From positions 62,001-126,000 of the forward strand of contig NZ_JAKUMM010000003.1 in the NCBI RefSeq assembly GCF_022601735.1: DNA of 64,000 nt, written 5' to 3'. This stretch comes from Atopomonas sediminilitoris (GTDB taxonomy: Bacteria; Pseudomonadota; Gammaproteobacteria; Pseudomonadales; Pseudomonadaceae). Every line of letters starts with the position of its first letter. Within the stretch, counting starts at the first letter, position 1. The notes under the pieces were generated by a model, which searched no databases, was not told where the DNA came from, and saw only the letters and a program-made list of their open reading frames with translations. This document shows, in pieces, positions 26,653 through 35,704 of the stretch. Position numbers and translations under genes: made by a program.

Positions 26653-26969
26653 GGAGCCTCCATGCAGGCCAGCGTGAGCCAATAACCGTCATCACTGACC
26701 GACTGATCGACCTGCAGTTGTTGACCGTTGGCCAAGGTGAACAGGTCACCTCGGCGCACGGTACCGACACTGGCTTTGCGCAGCGTGATGCCCACGGCCT
26801 GTGTTTGAAACACGCCATCAGCCCCCTCGAATTGCAAGTTAACGTCCACCTGCAAACGCAAGCTCGGTACCACAGCGCCTTGCCGAGGCTGAAAGCTGCC
26901 GAGCTGGTCGCTGAGGCTGTGCTCGATGGCCAGATCAAGATCTGCTAACGCCTCAGCAAAGCTGGCCAT
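26649..26969 (-). CDS. Head-tail joining protein
   Basis: 106 residues, MASFAEALADLDLAIEHSLS..., with an acidic helical start and a beta-rich remainder (VGTVRRGDLFTLANGQQLQV). The latter segment is characteristic of lambda gpFII-like or head-tail connector proteins. It overlaps the next gene by ATGA and the previous gene by one base. It lies in the head-to-tail transition of the morphogenesis operon. Confidence 0.65.
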   Translation of the reverse strand: MASFAEALADLDLAIEHSLSDQLGSFQPRQGAVVPSLRLQVDVNLQFEGADGVFQTQAVGITLRKASVGTVRRGDLFTLANGQQLQVDQSVSDDGYWLTLACMEAP

Positions 26970-27160
26970 CAGTCGTCGTCCTGCGCGGGTGGCTGGCTGT
27001 CTTGCGCGGCGGCACGGTTGCCCAGCGGGGCAATTTTGCCGGCGGCGAGCAGTTCGTCCTCGATGTCTTTGTTGGGCGGAGAGTACTCCTGCCCTTTGAC
27101 GTAAGTGAGGCGCCCCTCCTGCAGGGCGCCGTCAATGACGCGATAGGTTTTCTTGGCCAT
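26969..27160 (-). CDS. 63-residue head-module accessory protein
   Basis: Start chosen at MAKKTYRVIDGALQEG, 1 bp after the capsid gene stop; the longer upstream frame overlaps the capsid gene. A lysine-rich beta segment is followed by an acidic, Gln/Ala-rich tail (RAAAQDSQPPAQDDD). The position after the major capsid gene equals lambda gpFI or related packaging accessory proteins. Family not recognised. Confidence 0.55.
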   Translation of the reverse strand: MAKKTYRVIDGALQEGRLTYVKGQEYSPPNKDIEDELLAAGKIAPLGNRAAAQDSQPPAQDDD

Positions 27161-27161
27161 G

Positions 27162-28193
27162 TCACACCACCTTGGCGTACACAAAGGCGTCGGGTTCCAG
27201 CAAGCCGGCCAGCGGTGCGGCCATGACCTTGAGCCAGCGTGCGCTGGGTTCTGGGGTGACCCACGACTTGGGGAAGCGCGCGGCTTCAACCAACCCACTT
27301 TCGATCGCCTCTAAGTCTTGAATAGCGCCGTACAACATGGCGTTTTGCGTGGTGGTGGCGCCCAAGATTAGCCCGCCTGCGGGGATCATCGGTTGCTCGG
27401 TATCGGCATCGTCGACATACCATTCGTCGTAGCCGTACAGGTCCACGCCGGGGTCATTGAGGTAACCCAAGTAGGTGACACCCTCGGGCAGCGTTTCGGG
27501 CTTGATCAAGCCCAGATCCACGCGCCGGGTGTTGAGCTGCTTCATCACCCGCTCGTTGCTTTGAAAGGCATCCAGCGCCTCGCCACTGAGCGCCGCGGTG
27601 TTGGCGGTGCGGCCTGAGTCTTTGGCAATCTTGCGCTTCCATGCCCGTAGGTTACCGATCGGGTCGCCATCGGCGGTATGCCACTGGTTAGTGGTGAGGG
27701 TGATCTTATGATCAGCGGCCATCAGAAAGTCGATGGTGTCATCCACGCCCTCACCCACCACGCGCACTTGGCCGGTGGTCAGCGCTTGCGCGCACATCCA
27801 CTCTTCGCGGCGAGTGATTTGGCTGTCCAGATCAGCGAGGTCTTTACCCAGCTGCAAGCCGGCCCGCTCCAGCGGGGTGCGCACGGCATAGGGGTTATCC
27901 CCGGCGGCACGCTTGAGAATCATCTCGGCGTTGGTTTCCATCTTGGGCTGCACATACGGCGGCACATAGGTGTCGGTGCGCATGCCTTCACGCAGCGTGA
28001 CGCTGCCCGGTAGGCGCGGGTGCACAAAGGGCGCCATCTTGCGCTTGCCTTTGATGATGTCGATATCCACCGACTTGCTGGCAAAGGTGCGTGGAGTGCC
28101 GCCATTGAAGAAGGTCTGCAGCAAAAAACGGCGGGCGGTGGGCATCTGCTCGACCGCTGCGAGCATAGTGCGCGTATCAAAAATATCTGGCAT
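27162..28193 (-). CDS. Major capsid protein (lambda gpE-like)
   Basis: 343 residues, the usual length of the Phage_cap_E family. It has FNGGTPRTFASKSVDIDI near the N-terminus, FVHPRLPGSVTLREG, and a C-terminal region with IESGLVEAARFPKSWVTPEP, which are family marks. It lies directly after the gpD-like decoration gene and the S49 protease, the lambda order. It forms the icosahedral shell. Confidence 0.92.
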   Translation of the reverse strand: MPDIFDTRTMLAAVEQMPTARRFLLQTFFNGGTPRTFASKSVDIDIIKGKRKMAPFVHPRLPGSVTLREGMRTDTYVPPYVQPKMETNAEMILKRAAGDNPYAVRTPLERAGLQLGKDLADLDSQITRREEWMCAQALTTGQVRVVGEGVDDTIDFLMAADHKITLTTNQWHTADGDPIGNLRAWKRKIAKDSGRTANTAALSGEALDAFQSNERVMKQLNTRRVDLGLIKPETLPEGVTYLGYLNDPGVDLYGYDEWYVDDADTEQPMIPAGGLILGATTTQNAMLYGAIQDLEAIESGLVEAARFPKSWVTPEPSARWLKVMAAPLAGLLEPDAFVYAKVV

Positions 28194-28205
28194 GGGAATG
28201 CTCCT

Positions 28206-28556
28206 TTAGCGAACGAACAGCGACAGAGGTCGCAAGGCTGTTTTGACGGTGGCCAAGGTGTGGCCAGCGCCGAGGATTAAGGCGCTACCAAACACTTCGC
28301 CGGTGAGCATCACGGGGGCGGGTTTGGCGCTGCTGGTGGTATCGACTGCTTCATCGAGAATCACCTCCGGGGTTTGCGAGCCATCACCGGCGGCGCTGGC
28401 CGACAGTTTGTACTCGCCAGAAGCGGTGACTTTGCCCAGCACCGCACCGGCAGTGAGGATTTGCCCAGCGGCGATGGTGACGCCGTCTTTGACCACGGGG
28501 AAATCACCGGCCAGCAAGGTGGCCGGTGTGTACGTTGTACGGGTTGGATTGCTCAT
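28206..28556 (-). CDS. Head decoration protein (lambda gpD-like)
   Basis: 116 residues, MSNPTRTTYTPATLLAGDFP..., with the conserved repeats of gpD: AGQILTAGAVLGKVTASGEY, then PEVILDEAVDTTSS and a C-terminal LTGEVFGSALILGAGHT. It binds the capsid surface as trimers after expansion. It lies between protease and capsid genes as in lambda. Confidence 0.92.
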   Translation of the reverse strand: MSNPTRTTYTPATLLAGDFPVVKDGVTIAAGQILTAGAVLGKVTASGEYKLSASAAGDGSQTPEVILDEAVDTTSSAKPAPVMLTGEVFGSALILGAGHTLATVKTALRPLSLFVR

Positions 28557-28568
28557 GACGGGCTCCTG

Positions 28569-29780
28569 TTAGCGGCGGCGGGCACCAGCGACAATCGCGC
28601 TGACAGCCTGTTGATGTTCTGCCGCCTGCTCGTCGTGCGAGGGGGTGGCTGGGTTGGTGCCGGTGGCGTCGGCCTTGATGCCGGCCAAGCTGATGCCGCG
28701 ATCTTGCGCAGCTTTGAACAGCGTCAGGGCGGTGGCCTCGATGCTGTTGCCGTTGTCGATGGCGGCGGCGATCTCGCTCTCAAAGCCTTTGGCGGCCAGC
28801 GCGTGAATGCCTTTGATGCGTTCACGCTCGACACTGATAGCCTCGGCTTTGAGGCTGTCGGTATCGATCGTCGGCGCGGCAATGTGGATGGTTTGCGGGT
28901 CAGTGCCGGCAGCCAATGCCGCCTGCAGTTCCGCCGTGGTGCTCACCGTGGTCATGCTGAGTTTCCTCATGGTTGCGGCCGGTTTGGCCAGTTCTGCGAT
29001 CAGGGTTTCCAGCGATCCGAGCCGGTGCGCAAGCCCCGCCTCAACAGCGGCGGCGCCAACGCGCAAACCACCGTGGTCGCCCTGTGCGGGGACATCTTGT
29101 GGATCGACGGCCAAGTTGCGCGCGACCTTGGCCACGAACACGTCGCTGAGGGCGTCGATGGTTTTACCGATCACAGCGCGGCCCGCTTCGGTTGTAAGGT
29201 CGGGCCGCTTGTTGGGGGCGTTGCTGCTGGTGATGGTGTAGCGCTGCTCGCCTTCGCGGGCGTCGCGCACTAGCACCTCCGTGACCACGCCGATGCTGCC
29301 GACTAAGGCGGTGTCATCAATCACCAGCTCATCGGCGGCGCTGGCCAGCCAATAAGCGGCACTGGCCACCGTGCCGCCGCCGTAAGCCTTGATGGGCTTT
29401 TGGCTGCGTGCGGCATAGATCATGTCGCTGAGCTCATTAATGCCGGTGGCCTCGCCGCCGGGGCTATCAACATTGAGCACGATGGCCCGCACTTGCGGGT
29501 TATCCAGGGCGGCTTGCAGATCGGTGGCTAATTCTTGGGTGCTGGTCGCACCGCTGATGCGGGTGAACACATTGGCGTAACGCATGATGGGGCCGGTGAT
29601 CGGGATCACCGCTACGCCATCGCGCAGGGTGACGCTGCGGGCGTTATCCAGCGGGCGGCCGAGATGCGCTTCCAACGCGGCGGGGTCGCCCTGCCGATCG
29701 GCAATGCTCATCAATGTTGCCAGTGCATCGGGCAGCATCAGCCATGGCCGGCTAGCGGCCAAGTCAAAGGCACGGGGCAT
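28569..29780 (-). CDS. S49-family capsid assembly protease with scaffold C-terminus
   Basis: 403 residues. Residues 50-240 are the SppA/ClpP-like protease domain: NVDSPGGEATG at 103-113, the nucleophile in GGTVASAAYW (Ser140), and a lysine at about 191 in NAPNKRPDL, matching the Ser-Lys dyad of this family. The C-terminal ~140 residues (from about 262, MRKLSMTTVSTTAELQAAL) are helical and probably act as scaffold, as in lambda gpC/Nu3. An internal ATG at that point could give a separate scaffold product. Confidence 0.9.
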   Translation of the reverse strand: MPRAFDLAASRPWLMLPDALATLMSIADRQGDPAALEAHLGRPLDNARSVTLRDGVAVIPITGPIMRYANVFTRISGATSTQELATDLQAALDNPQVRAIVLNVDSPGGEATGINELSDMIYAARSQKPIKAYGGGTVASAAYWLASAADELVIDDTALVGSIGVVTEVLVRDAREGEQRYTITSSNAPNKRPDLTTEAGRAVIGKTIDALSDVFVAKVARNLAVDPQDVPAQGDHGGLRVGAAAVEAGLAHRLGSLETLIAELAKPAATMRKLSMTTVSTTAELQAALAAGTDPQTIHIAAPTIDTDSLKAEAISVERERIKGIHALAAKGFESEIAAAIDNGNSIEATALTLFKAAQDRGISLAGIKADATGTNPATPSHDEQAAEHQQAVSAIVAGARRR

Positions 29781-29783
29781 GGG

Positions 29784-31409
29784 TTACTCCTGTTCGCTGT
29801 CGGGGCTGTCGGGATTGTTAGCGCTGGCGGGCACAGCCGGCGGTGTGTCCGTGCGCTGCAAGCCATCGGCACGCCGCTGTTGCACTTCGCGCACGCGCTG
29901 GCGATACACCTGCTGCCATGGCTCGCCGGTCATGGCAGCGGTTTCTAGGGTTTCGTTGCTGACGCCAATGTCGATGCGTTCACGCGCGGCCTTGGCCTCT
30001 TTGAGTTCATCAATGGCACCGCGTGCGGGGCCAATCCACAGGGCTTGGCAGTAAGCGCGGCGTTTGGCCGGGTCGGCGTAGCCGGGTAGATCTATCAGCC
30101 CCCGTGCCACGGCCTCATCGATAATCAGCTCGCGGCTGGGCTGACAAAAATCACAGGTCAACCACCAGCGGCGCAGGCTGTAATAACGCCACGCTTGCAG
30201 CATGGCGGCACGAGCGGCGGAGTAGCTGCTGTTGTAGTGCAGCAGCAGTTCTTCCAACGGCAGCTCCAGCGCGGCACCGATCTCTTTAACCACCGCCATA
30301 AAGAACGGGTCGAACTGCGCATTAGGCCGCGCGGGGTTGGCCACCGCGGCTTTTTCGCCTTTGCCGAGGTCGATGATGGCGCCCTCGCCCAGCTGGATGC
30401 TGTCGTCGCCGGCGGCGTCATCGGTGCTGCGCGACGACTCGCCTTGCCCGAGCGCGGCCAAGGTCATCTTGCCGTCGTCAAAGGCGTCGGTTTTCTCGAT
30501 GAACACGGTGAAGAACGCGGACAACACGGCGGCCATCAGTTCGGCGCTGCTGTAACGCTCTAACTTTTGCAGCGGCTCAAGCACGGGGGCTAAGTACGGC
30601 GCGCCGCGCTTTTGCCCGGGGCGCTCTTTGTCGGCCATCACGTGCATGATGCGGCGCCGGCCGGTTTCGCGGCCAAACACGGGCAGTGGCTCCCAGCGCA
30701 GCGTGTGGCCACGACGGAACTCGCCGGGGTAGTCGGTGCTGACGTGGTAGCGCACTGGCGCGCCCAAGGCGTCGAACTCAATCCCGTCCACCAAGTTAGC
30801 CGTATCAAGCCCACCGTTGGGGTTACTGACGCGATCGGTTTCAATCAGCTGCAGCCGCGTGCTGAACAAGCAGCCGGGGCGCTCCTGGTCAGGGGTGGCG
30901 ATGAACACATCACCGCCGACCATGGCCGACACCAACACCAAGGCTTGTAGCTGATAGTGGTTGAGTGAGGCTTCGGCATCACACTCACGCGGGTTGTCAG
31001 CGTAGAGCGACCAAATCCGGTCAAGCGCGCCATTTAATTGCTCGGCCTGTTGGGCGCTAACGCCCAACGCATCGGCGTCGACTTGGCTGCGACACACCAG
31101 ACCAGTACCAACCACATTGGTGCGTAGCCGGCCAATAGCGGCACGGGCCAACAAGTGGTTGCGCATGGCATCGCGCGAGCGCGCCACCAGCATGTTGCGT
31201 TCGCTGGTGTTGAGGTCGCGCTGCGGGCTACCCAGACCGGGCACCCAGCTGACCATGCTGCGCAGCAAGCGCGAGGCTCCGCGCCAACGGGTTTCTACTC
31301 CGCCACCGCCGCCCTGCGCTTTGGTGCCGTTGGGTTGCGCGGTGGCTTTGGCGATTTTGAGCGCTTCTTGCAGCAACCGTTGCTCGGCTGTTTTTTGGAA
31401 TAAGCCCAT
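29784..31409 (-). CDS. Portal protein (lambda family)
   Basis: 541 residues with lambda gpB-family features: LNTSERNMLVARSRDAMRN, ARAAIGRLRTNVVGTGL, and the region RLQLIETDRVSNPNGG. It forms the dodecameric DNA-entry ring at one capsid vertex. It ends 4 bp before the protease gene, and follows the gpW-like gene by 2 bp. Confidence 0.93.
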   Translation of the reverse strand: MGLFQKTAEQRLLQEALKIAKATAQPNGTKAQGGGGGVETRWRGASRLLRSMVSWVPGLGSPQRDLNTSERNMLVARSRDAMRNHLLARAAIGRLRTNVVGTGLVCRSQVDADALGVSAQQAEQLNGALDRIWSLYADNPRECDAEASLNHYQLQALVLVSAMVGGDVFIATPDQERPGCLFSTRLQLIETDRVSNPNGGLDTANLVDGIEFDALGAPVRYHVSTDYPGEFRRGHTLRWEPLPVFGRETGRRRIMHVMADKERPGQKRGAPYLAPVLEPLQKLERYSSAELMAAVLSAFFTVFIEKTDAFDDGKMTLAALGQGESSRSTDDAAGDDSIQLGEGAIIDLGKGEKAAVANPARPNAQFDPFFMAVVKEIGAALELPLEELLLHYNSSYSAARAAMLQAWRYYSLRRWWLTCDFCQPSRELIIDEAVARGLIDLPGYADPAKRRAYCQALWIGPARGAIDELKEAKAARERIDIGVSNETLETAAMTGEPWQQVYRQRVREVQQRRADGLQRTDTPPAVPASANNPDSPDSEQE

Positions 31410-31411
31410 GT

Positions 31412-31627
31412 TTACAGCCTCGGGTAGATCACACGGTTACGCCCACGGCCGGCTTGTGCGGCTTGTTCACGCCCCACTTCTTTGCTGATCTCGGCCTCCA
31501 GCACGCGCAGGCTGGCCAGTTCGGCGCGCTGCATTTCGCGGTCGCCTTTGCGTACTCGCTGGCCTTTTTCGAGGATGGCCTTGATCCCCGCCCGCACTTC
31601 GGCGAGACGTTGTTCGGCGTCTGTCAT
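31412..31627 (-). CDS. gpW-like head-tail joining protein
   Basis: 71 residues: LAEVRAGIKAILEKGQRVR followed by an acidic/basic helix LASLRVLEAEISKEVGR. The pattern and the location between terminase and portal are those of lambda gpW, which sits under the portal. Short but fixed by tight packing with its neighbours. Confidence 0.75.
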   Translation of the reverse strand: MTDAEQRLAEVRAGIKAILEKGQRVRKGDREMQRAELASLRVLEAEISKEVGREQAAQAGRGRNRVIYPRL

Positions 31628-31635
31628 GTTGGCTC

Positions 31636-33603
31636 TCAGTGGCCTGCGTGACTGCGCACGCCACGACCACGCTTTTGCGCGCGGCGAGGTTGCGTGGCCA
31701 CCGGCAGTTCGGTGTTAAACAAGGTGGGCTGCATGAGCTGTTGCTCAAGGTGATCCCATTCGGGATCGCGCAGCAGGTGCGTTTTCAAGCTGCGCGCGGC
31801 GTGCAAGGCGTATACCTCGCAATCCAGCGCTTCGTTATGGCGGCCGGCTTTCTTCTGCCAAATCATCTTGCTGGGGTTGCGCGGGTGTGGGGCCAGTACT
31901 TCGTTGGTCAGTTGTTCGTAGTAATCACCACGAATCTCGGCGTACCAGTGCATGCGCCCTGCTCCGCAGCCCTTTAAACGCAGGCGCGCGTCAATCAGGG
32001 TTTTGGCTTTGTGGGTACCGGCAATGTGTACTCGCAGGCCGTATCGAGCCGCCTTGGTGTTGCTTTGATTGGCATCGATCGATTGCGGCGGTTTGGCGTA
32101 GATCTCTTTGTCGCGGCTATCGATGGAGGCGCCTTTTACGGCCATCACGCCAAACCGCTGGCGGTCGCGCACGTAGCTGTACACGGCATCGCTGGAGGTG
32201 CCGTCGGAGCAATCGATGCTGGCGGCTGAGATGGCCAACTGGCCGCCGTGTTGACTGGCTATCGGCGTGGCCAGCAACGCGTCCAGCGCCTGCCAAACGG
32301 GGTCTGTCTTGTCCAGCGGGTGGCCGGGTAATTCGCCCCAGTAGAGGCGCCACGATTCTTCGCCACGCCCCCAACCCACAATGACCACCGCTAGGCGGTC
32401 GTGCTGCACGTCGATGCCCGCGGTGATCAGCAGCGCCCCCTTGGGGGCGGTCATTTCACCGTAGGCTTCGGCGCGCGCTTCTAATTCGGCGGTTTTGGGC
32501 GCGTCGCTTAGGTATTCGTAACTTTCGCCTTTGGAGCTGTTCACATAGGCAATCATCGGCCCAAGGTTGCCCTGCTCAGCCTGGTACTCGGCCTGCAGGC
32601 GCTTCTCGATCAGCACCTGAAAGCGCGAGCCCCAAAAGGTGGCGTACAGCTCATTGAGGATATAACCGGCGATGCCACGAAACTCGGCGGTGGCTTGCCA
32701 GCGGCCATGTTTTAGGTTGGCGTTTTTTTGGTTGTCATCCCAAATTGCCCCGCAGTGCGGGCAGGCGTAATAGGCTGTCTCGGGCCGGTGGTTGCCGTAA
32801 ACCTTATGCTGGTAACGCGGGTCTTGGTCGCAATGCAGGTTGTCGAAACTGAGGGCGTGCTCTTGCCCGCAGTCGTGGCACGGCACGAGGCCAATGCGCT
32901 TGTCCGATAACTCAAGCTCCGCCTCGATTGCCGACAGCCCTTTGATGGTCGGGGTGCCGCCAATGATGATCTTGGCGTGACGAAAGGTTTTGAGGCGCTC
33001 TTTGGCCAGCTTGATGCTATCGCCTTGCCCACGCAGGTTGAGGTTACAGTCGTCTGGTTCTTCCACCGCCACGCGCGGTACCGGGGTGGATTTCACACTG
33101 GCGGGGCTGTTGGAGCCAACCAGTTTCAAAAAGCCACCGGGAAACTTTTTGAAGTCTTGTCGCTGCTGCAATTTGCGGCTGCGCAGGTCGATCTTTTTTC
33201 TCAGCCGTGGGGTGGCTTCCACCATGGGTTCAAACTTTTCGGCCACGTATTGCTTGGCGGCTTCGGCCTTGGGGAACAGCACCAGAATGGGCGACGGGTC
33301 GAGATCGATCCACTTACCGAGGGCGTTGCCCATCACCCCCGACGTCCACGCCACTTGAGCCGACTTCTGACCGACGACCTCTTGTACGGCGGGATCATCC
33401 AAGGCTTCAAGCGGGCCACCCGGCCATATCAGATGCGGGGTGACGTCGAAGCGGTACTTGCCAGGACGCGCCGCTTCTTCCGGGGCCAGCCAGCGGTAAC
33501 GCTCAGCCCATTCGATAATGCTCAGGCGCGGCGGCGGCGCCCACTTGCGCATGACGCGGCGAATGCCTTCAGTCGCAGTCGTCTTCAGCTTGTGCAGCAT
33601 CAT
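31636..33603 (-). CDS. Terminase large subunit (gpA-like)
   Basis: About 655 residues, close to lambda gpA (641). Visible motifs: LSIIEWAERYRWLAPEEA, the ATPase region VVGQKSAQVAWTSGVMGNA, a zinc-ribbon-like pair CHDCGQEH / CPHCGAIWDD in the middle, and acidic nuclease residues in ITAGIDVQHDRLAVV and AASIDCSDG. It cuts and packages phage DNA, presumably at cos sites. The start is uncertain: candidates are 33651, 33603 and later ATGs, all overlapping the small-subunit gene. Confidence 0.93.
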   Translation of the reverse strand: MMLHKLKTTATEGIRRVMRKWAPPPRLSIIEWAERYRWLAPEEAARPGKYRFDVTPHLIWPGGPLEALDDPAVQEVVGQKSAQVAWTSGVMGNALGKWIDLDPSPILVLFPKAEAAKQYVAEKFEPMVEATPRLRKKIDLRSRKLQQRQDFKKFPGGFLKLVGSNSPASVKSTPVPRVAVEEPDDCNLNLRGQGDSIKLAKERLKTFRHAKIIIGGTPTIKGLSAIEAELELSDKRIGLVPCHDCGQEHALSFDNLHCDQDPRYQHKVYGNHRPETAYYACPHCGAIWDDNQKNANLKHGRWQATAEFRGIAGYILNELYATFWGSRFQVLIEKRLQAEYQAEQGNLGPMIAYVNSSKGESYEYLSDAPKTAELEARAEAYGEMTAPKGALLITAGIDVQHDRLAVVIVGWGRGEESWRLYWGELPGHPLDKTDPVWQALDALLATPIASQHGGQLAISAASIDCSDGTSSDAVYSYVRDRQRFGVMAVKGASIDSRDKEIYAKPPQSIDANQSNTKAARYGLRVHIAGTHKAKTLIDARLRLKGCGAGRMHWYAEIRGDYYEQLTNEVLAPHPRNPSKMIWQKKAGRHNEALDCEVYALHAARSLKTHLLRDPEWDHLEQQLMQPTLFNTELPVATQPRRAQKRGRGVRSHAGH

Positions 33604-34096
33604 CGGGCTGCTGGTAATCCCCGTCTGACGGGGTTTCGTCATCCGGGTCATAGTGGGCTAGCTCACTCAGAATTTTCTCGATGGGTTCGCGGATCAGCTG
33701 GTCATCCACATCCACGCCATAGCGGGCCGATAACTCAATCGCTAGGTTTTGCGGGTAGGTGTTAAGCAGCTCTACCTTGGCCGCCGTTATCGCCGCTTCA
33801 AAGCGCTCAAGCAGATCCTCGGCAATCACAACCTCTTGTAGGTCGCGAGCCAGAGCCAGTTCTTCGCGGTCGCCTTTGATACGGTCAAGCCGATCACGCA
33901 CGCTTTCTTTTTTGCCGTTCAGCGCGGCTTGCTCGATCAGCCAGTTGAGCACCGCTTCGCTGTCGTACTGGTTTTCGTTGCCACGTCCCAAGCCAACGGC
34001 TTGCACCGGCATGCCGCTGTTCTGCCAGCGACTGAGGGTGCGTTCATCACGGCCTACCCATTCAGACAGCTCAGCCTTAGAAACCAGCTTGCCCAT
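33569..34096 (-). CDS. Terminase small subunit
   Basis: 175 residues from MGKLVSKAELSEWVGRDERT. The N-terminal helix-turn-helix (SEWVGRDERTLSRWQNSGMP) is typical of Nu1-like DNA packaging subunits, followed by a coiled region and a very acidic end (DPDDETPSDGDYQQPDD). An in-frame GTG at 34105 would add three residues. It recognises the packaging site; the intergenic 34097-34200 just upstream is a candidate cos region. Confidence 0.85.
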   Translation of the reverse strand: MGKLVSKAELSEWVGRDERTLSRWQNSGMPVQAVGLGRGNENQYDSEAVLNWLIEQAALNGKKESVRDRLDRIKGDREELALARDLQEVVIAEDLLERFEAAITAAKVELLNTYPQNLAIELSARYGVDVDDQLIREPIEKILSELAHYDPDDETPSDGDYQQPDDAAQAEDDCD

Positions 34097-34200
34097 GCAA
34101 CACACCTATAAAGACGGACATCCCTAGCCGCATCACAGCTAGAAACAAAACAAGGCTCGAATTACCCGTGTAGCCCAGGGGGCCTAGGGAGGACCCGTTG

Positions 34201-34941
34201 TTAGACAGCCAGTGCACGGGCGATCGCGCGCTCTAACCTTTCCGGCAGCGCTTGCTCGACGAAGGCTTGGGCGATATCGAAGAAGTCGAGCCGCTGCGCA
34301 TAGCTGGGCTTCTTCACGAAAGCCAGCACCATACGGATATCGTTGCGGCTGCCTTTACCCCATCGCACCCGCTCAGCAACGCCGATTGCTTGGCCGCCCT
34401 CGCGCAGAACGAAGAAGCGCCGAGCATTGCCCTTGGCTTGGCTGCGCTTACTTCGGCTCGCATTTGCTTCATAACCTAAATCGGAATAAGCCCGGATGCC
34501 CGACAGTATTTGAGTCAAAGTACCTTTTGGTAGGTTTCCGTGCCGGTCAAGCTTTACGCCTTTCCCTGGCACCATAAATTTTCCGGGTGGCAAAATGGAC
34601 CGCTGCCGGAGATGGTACTCGCTTCGTTTGTCTGTACGATCCCCAGCGTACACCTGCGGTGCAAGCCATCGCGTTGGTGCCTGCTTCGTATCGCTAGCCT
34701 CGCCAGGTATCAATATCCTTGCGGATAAACTCTGGGGAGTAGCCTTCTCTACCCGCAAGCTATTGAGCGTATACAGCGTGGGCCGATCAAACACCGCACG
34801 CATCTCATTCCTCAAACGCTCGCGCAGATCATAGGCCGTGTAGTTCAGTGCGTTGGCCACCGCTTGATCGATACGCTCACCACTCAACACATCCAGCACC
34901 GCGGGCTTTTGCTTCAGGCCTGCCACGCGAATATCAATCAC
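34201..34941 (-). CDS. Phage protein of unknown function before terminase
   Basis: About 246 residues with a GTG start at 34941 (GTGAGG upstream; an alternative GTG is at 34953). Residues 30-60 are helical with NALNYTAYDLRERLRNEM, followed by a beta-rich basic region and a C-terminal amphipathic helix (FVEQALPERLERAIARAL). This weakly recalls HK97-gp10-like minor structural proteins, which usually sit further downstream, so the assignment is open. The start overlaps the holin stop by 8 bp. Confidence 0.5.
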   Translation of the reverse strand: MIDIRVAGLKQKPAVLDVLSGERIDQAVANALNYTAYDLRERLRNEMRAVFDRPTLYTLNSLRVEKATPQSLSARILIPGEASDTKQAPTRWLAPQVYAGDRTDKRSEYHLRQRSILPPGKFMVPGKGVKLDRHGNLPKGTLTQILSGIRAYSDLGYEANASRSKRSQAKGNARRFFVLREGGQAIGVAERVRWGKGSRNDIRMVLAFVKKPSYAQRLDFFDIAQAFVEQALPERLERAIARALAV

Positions 34942-35260
34942 GGCCAACCTCACAAACACCGGCCCGCTTCGCCAACCAGCGCTCATACAACGCGCCGGCC
35001 ACATCAGCCCCCAACAGACCCACCACAATACCCAACGCCCCGGCCACCAAAGTGTTACCCCACACAGCCAAGGCCAGCATCATCGTCGCCATGCCAAACA
35101 ACGCACTGCTGCCAAAACGCAGCGCTACACGTTTGATAATCCCCCCCATCGTCACACCAGCCAGATCAGCCTGACGCATCTCGCCGACCAGCCCTGCGAT
35201 AGCCACCAACAGCAGCACCCACATTGGCAGATCAGTCAGCGCCTTATCTTCAACCGGCAT
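34934..35260 (-). CDS. Phage holin family protein
   Basis: 108 residues from MPVEDKALTDLPMW, with three hydrophobic segments (LPMWVLLLVAIAGLVGEM; FGSSALFGMATMMLALAVW; TLVAGALGIVVGLLGADVAG) and a basic C-terminus (RWLAKRAGVCEVGRD). Size, three transmembrane helices and position at the start of the late operon fit a class I-type holin that permeabilises the inner membrane for the endolysin. GAGG precedes the ATG. Endolysin and spanins are encoded at the opposite end of the operon. Confidence 0.8.
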   Translation of the reverse strand: MPVEDKALTDLPMWVLLLVAIAGLVGEMRQADLAGVTMGGIIKRVALRFGSSALFGMATMMLALAVWGNTLVAGALGIVVGLLGADVAGALYERWLAKRAGVCEVGRD

Positions 35261-35279
35261 GGCAAACCTCAGTAAAAGA

Positions 35280-35314
35280 AAAAGCCCCGCACGTGGGGGG
35301 ACGGCGGGGCTTTT
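35280..35314. terminator. Bidirectional terminator upstream of the holin (tR'-like)
   Basis: AAAAGCCCCGC and GCGGGGCTTTT form an 11-bp stem with runs of A and T on both sides. It lies 20 bp before the holin start on the leftward late transcript, the same place as lambda tR', where the late antiterminator acts. The rest of 35315-35704 has no gene: an imperfect inverted GGCAGCC/GGCTGCC pair near 35329-35378 and the repeats listed next. Confidence 0.85.
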
Positions 35315-35466
35315 AAAAGACCGGACAGGGCAGCCGGTCGGAGTCGCCAGACACAGCATTCTGGCTGCCGGCGTAAGTGGGTGGCCGTTAGGCGCACCTC
35401 TCAAACCGTAGTGACGTTGTACTGCCCGAACGCCACACCAGCAAGACCCCAAAAACGAAGGTGGTC

Positions 35467-35514
35467 GAATCCTGCGTTATCCTGCGTTATATGCGCGAAT
35501 CCTGCGTTATCCTG
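35467..35514. repeat. CCTGCGTTAT direct repeats in the late control region
   Basis: CCTGCGTTAT occurs at 35471, 35481 and 35501. The larger unit GCGAATCCTGCGTTATCCTG is nearly duplicated 30 bp apart, and ATCCTGCGTT recurs near 35624. It lies in the gene-free stretch between the restriction gene and the late terminator. It could be a regulator or packaging-protein binding site. Confidence 0.6.
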
Positions 35515-35704
35515 TCACCACGCCCGATGAACGGTCACGCTGGCTGAGGCAACTACACAGGCTGGCCTCGCTATTTGCACTGAAGCGAACCGGCAGGCCT
35601 CATGGCTTGCAGGCCTCCAGTTCATCCTGCGTTCTTAGCTCAGTTTCGATGCCCAGCCGGTACTTTCAATAATCAATAACTAACTGGCGCCCACGCACAT
35701 CGAC

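Noticed and set aside
34097..34200. cos site upstream of the small terminase gene
   Set aside because: Position fits, but no symmetrical cos motif could be identified by eye.
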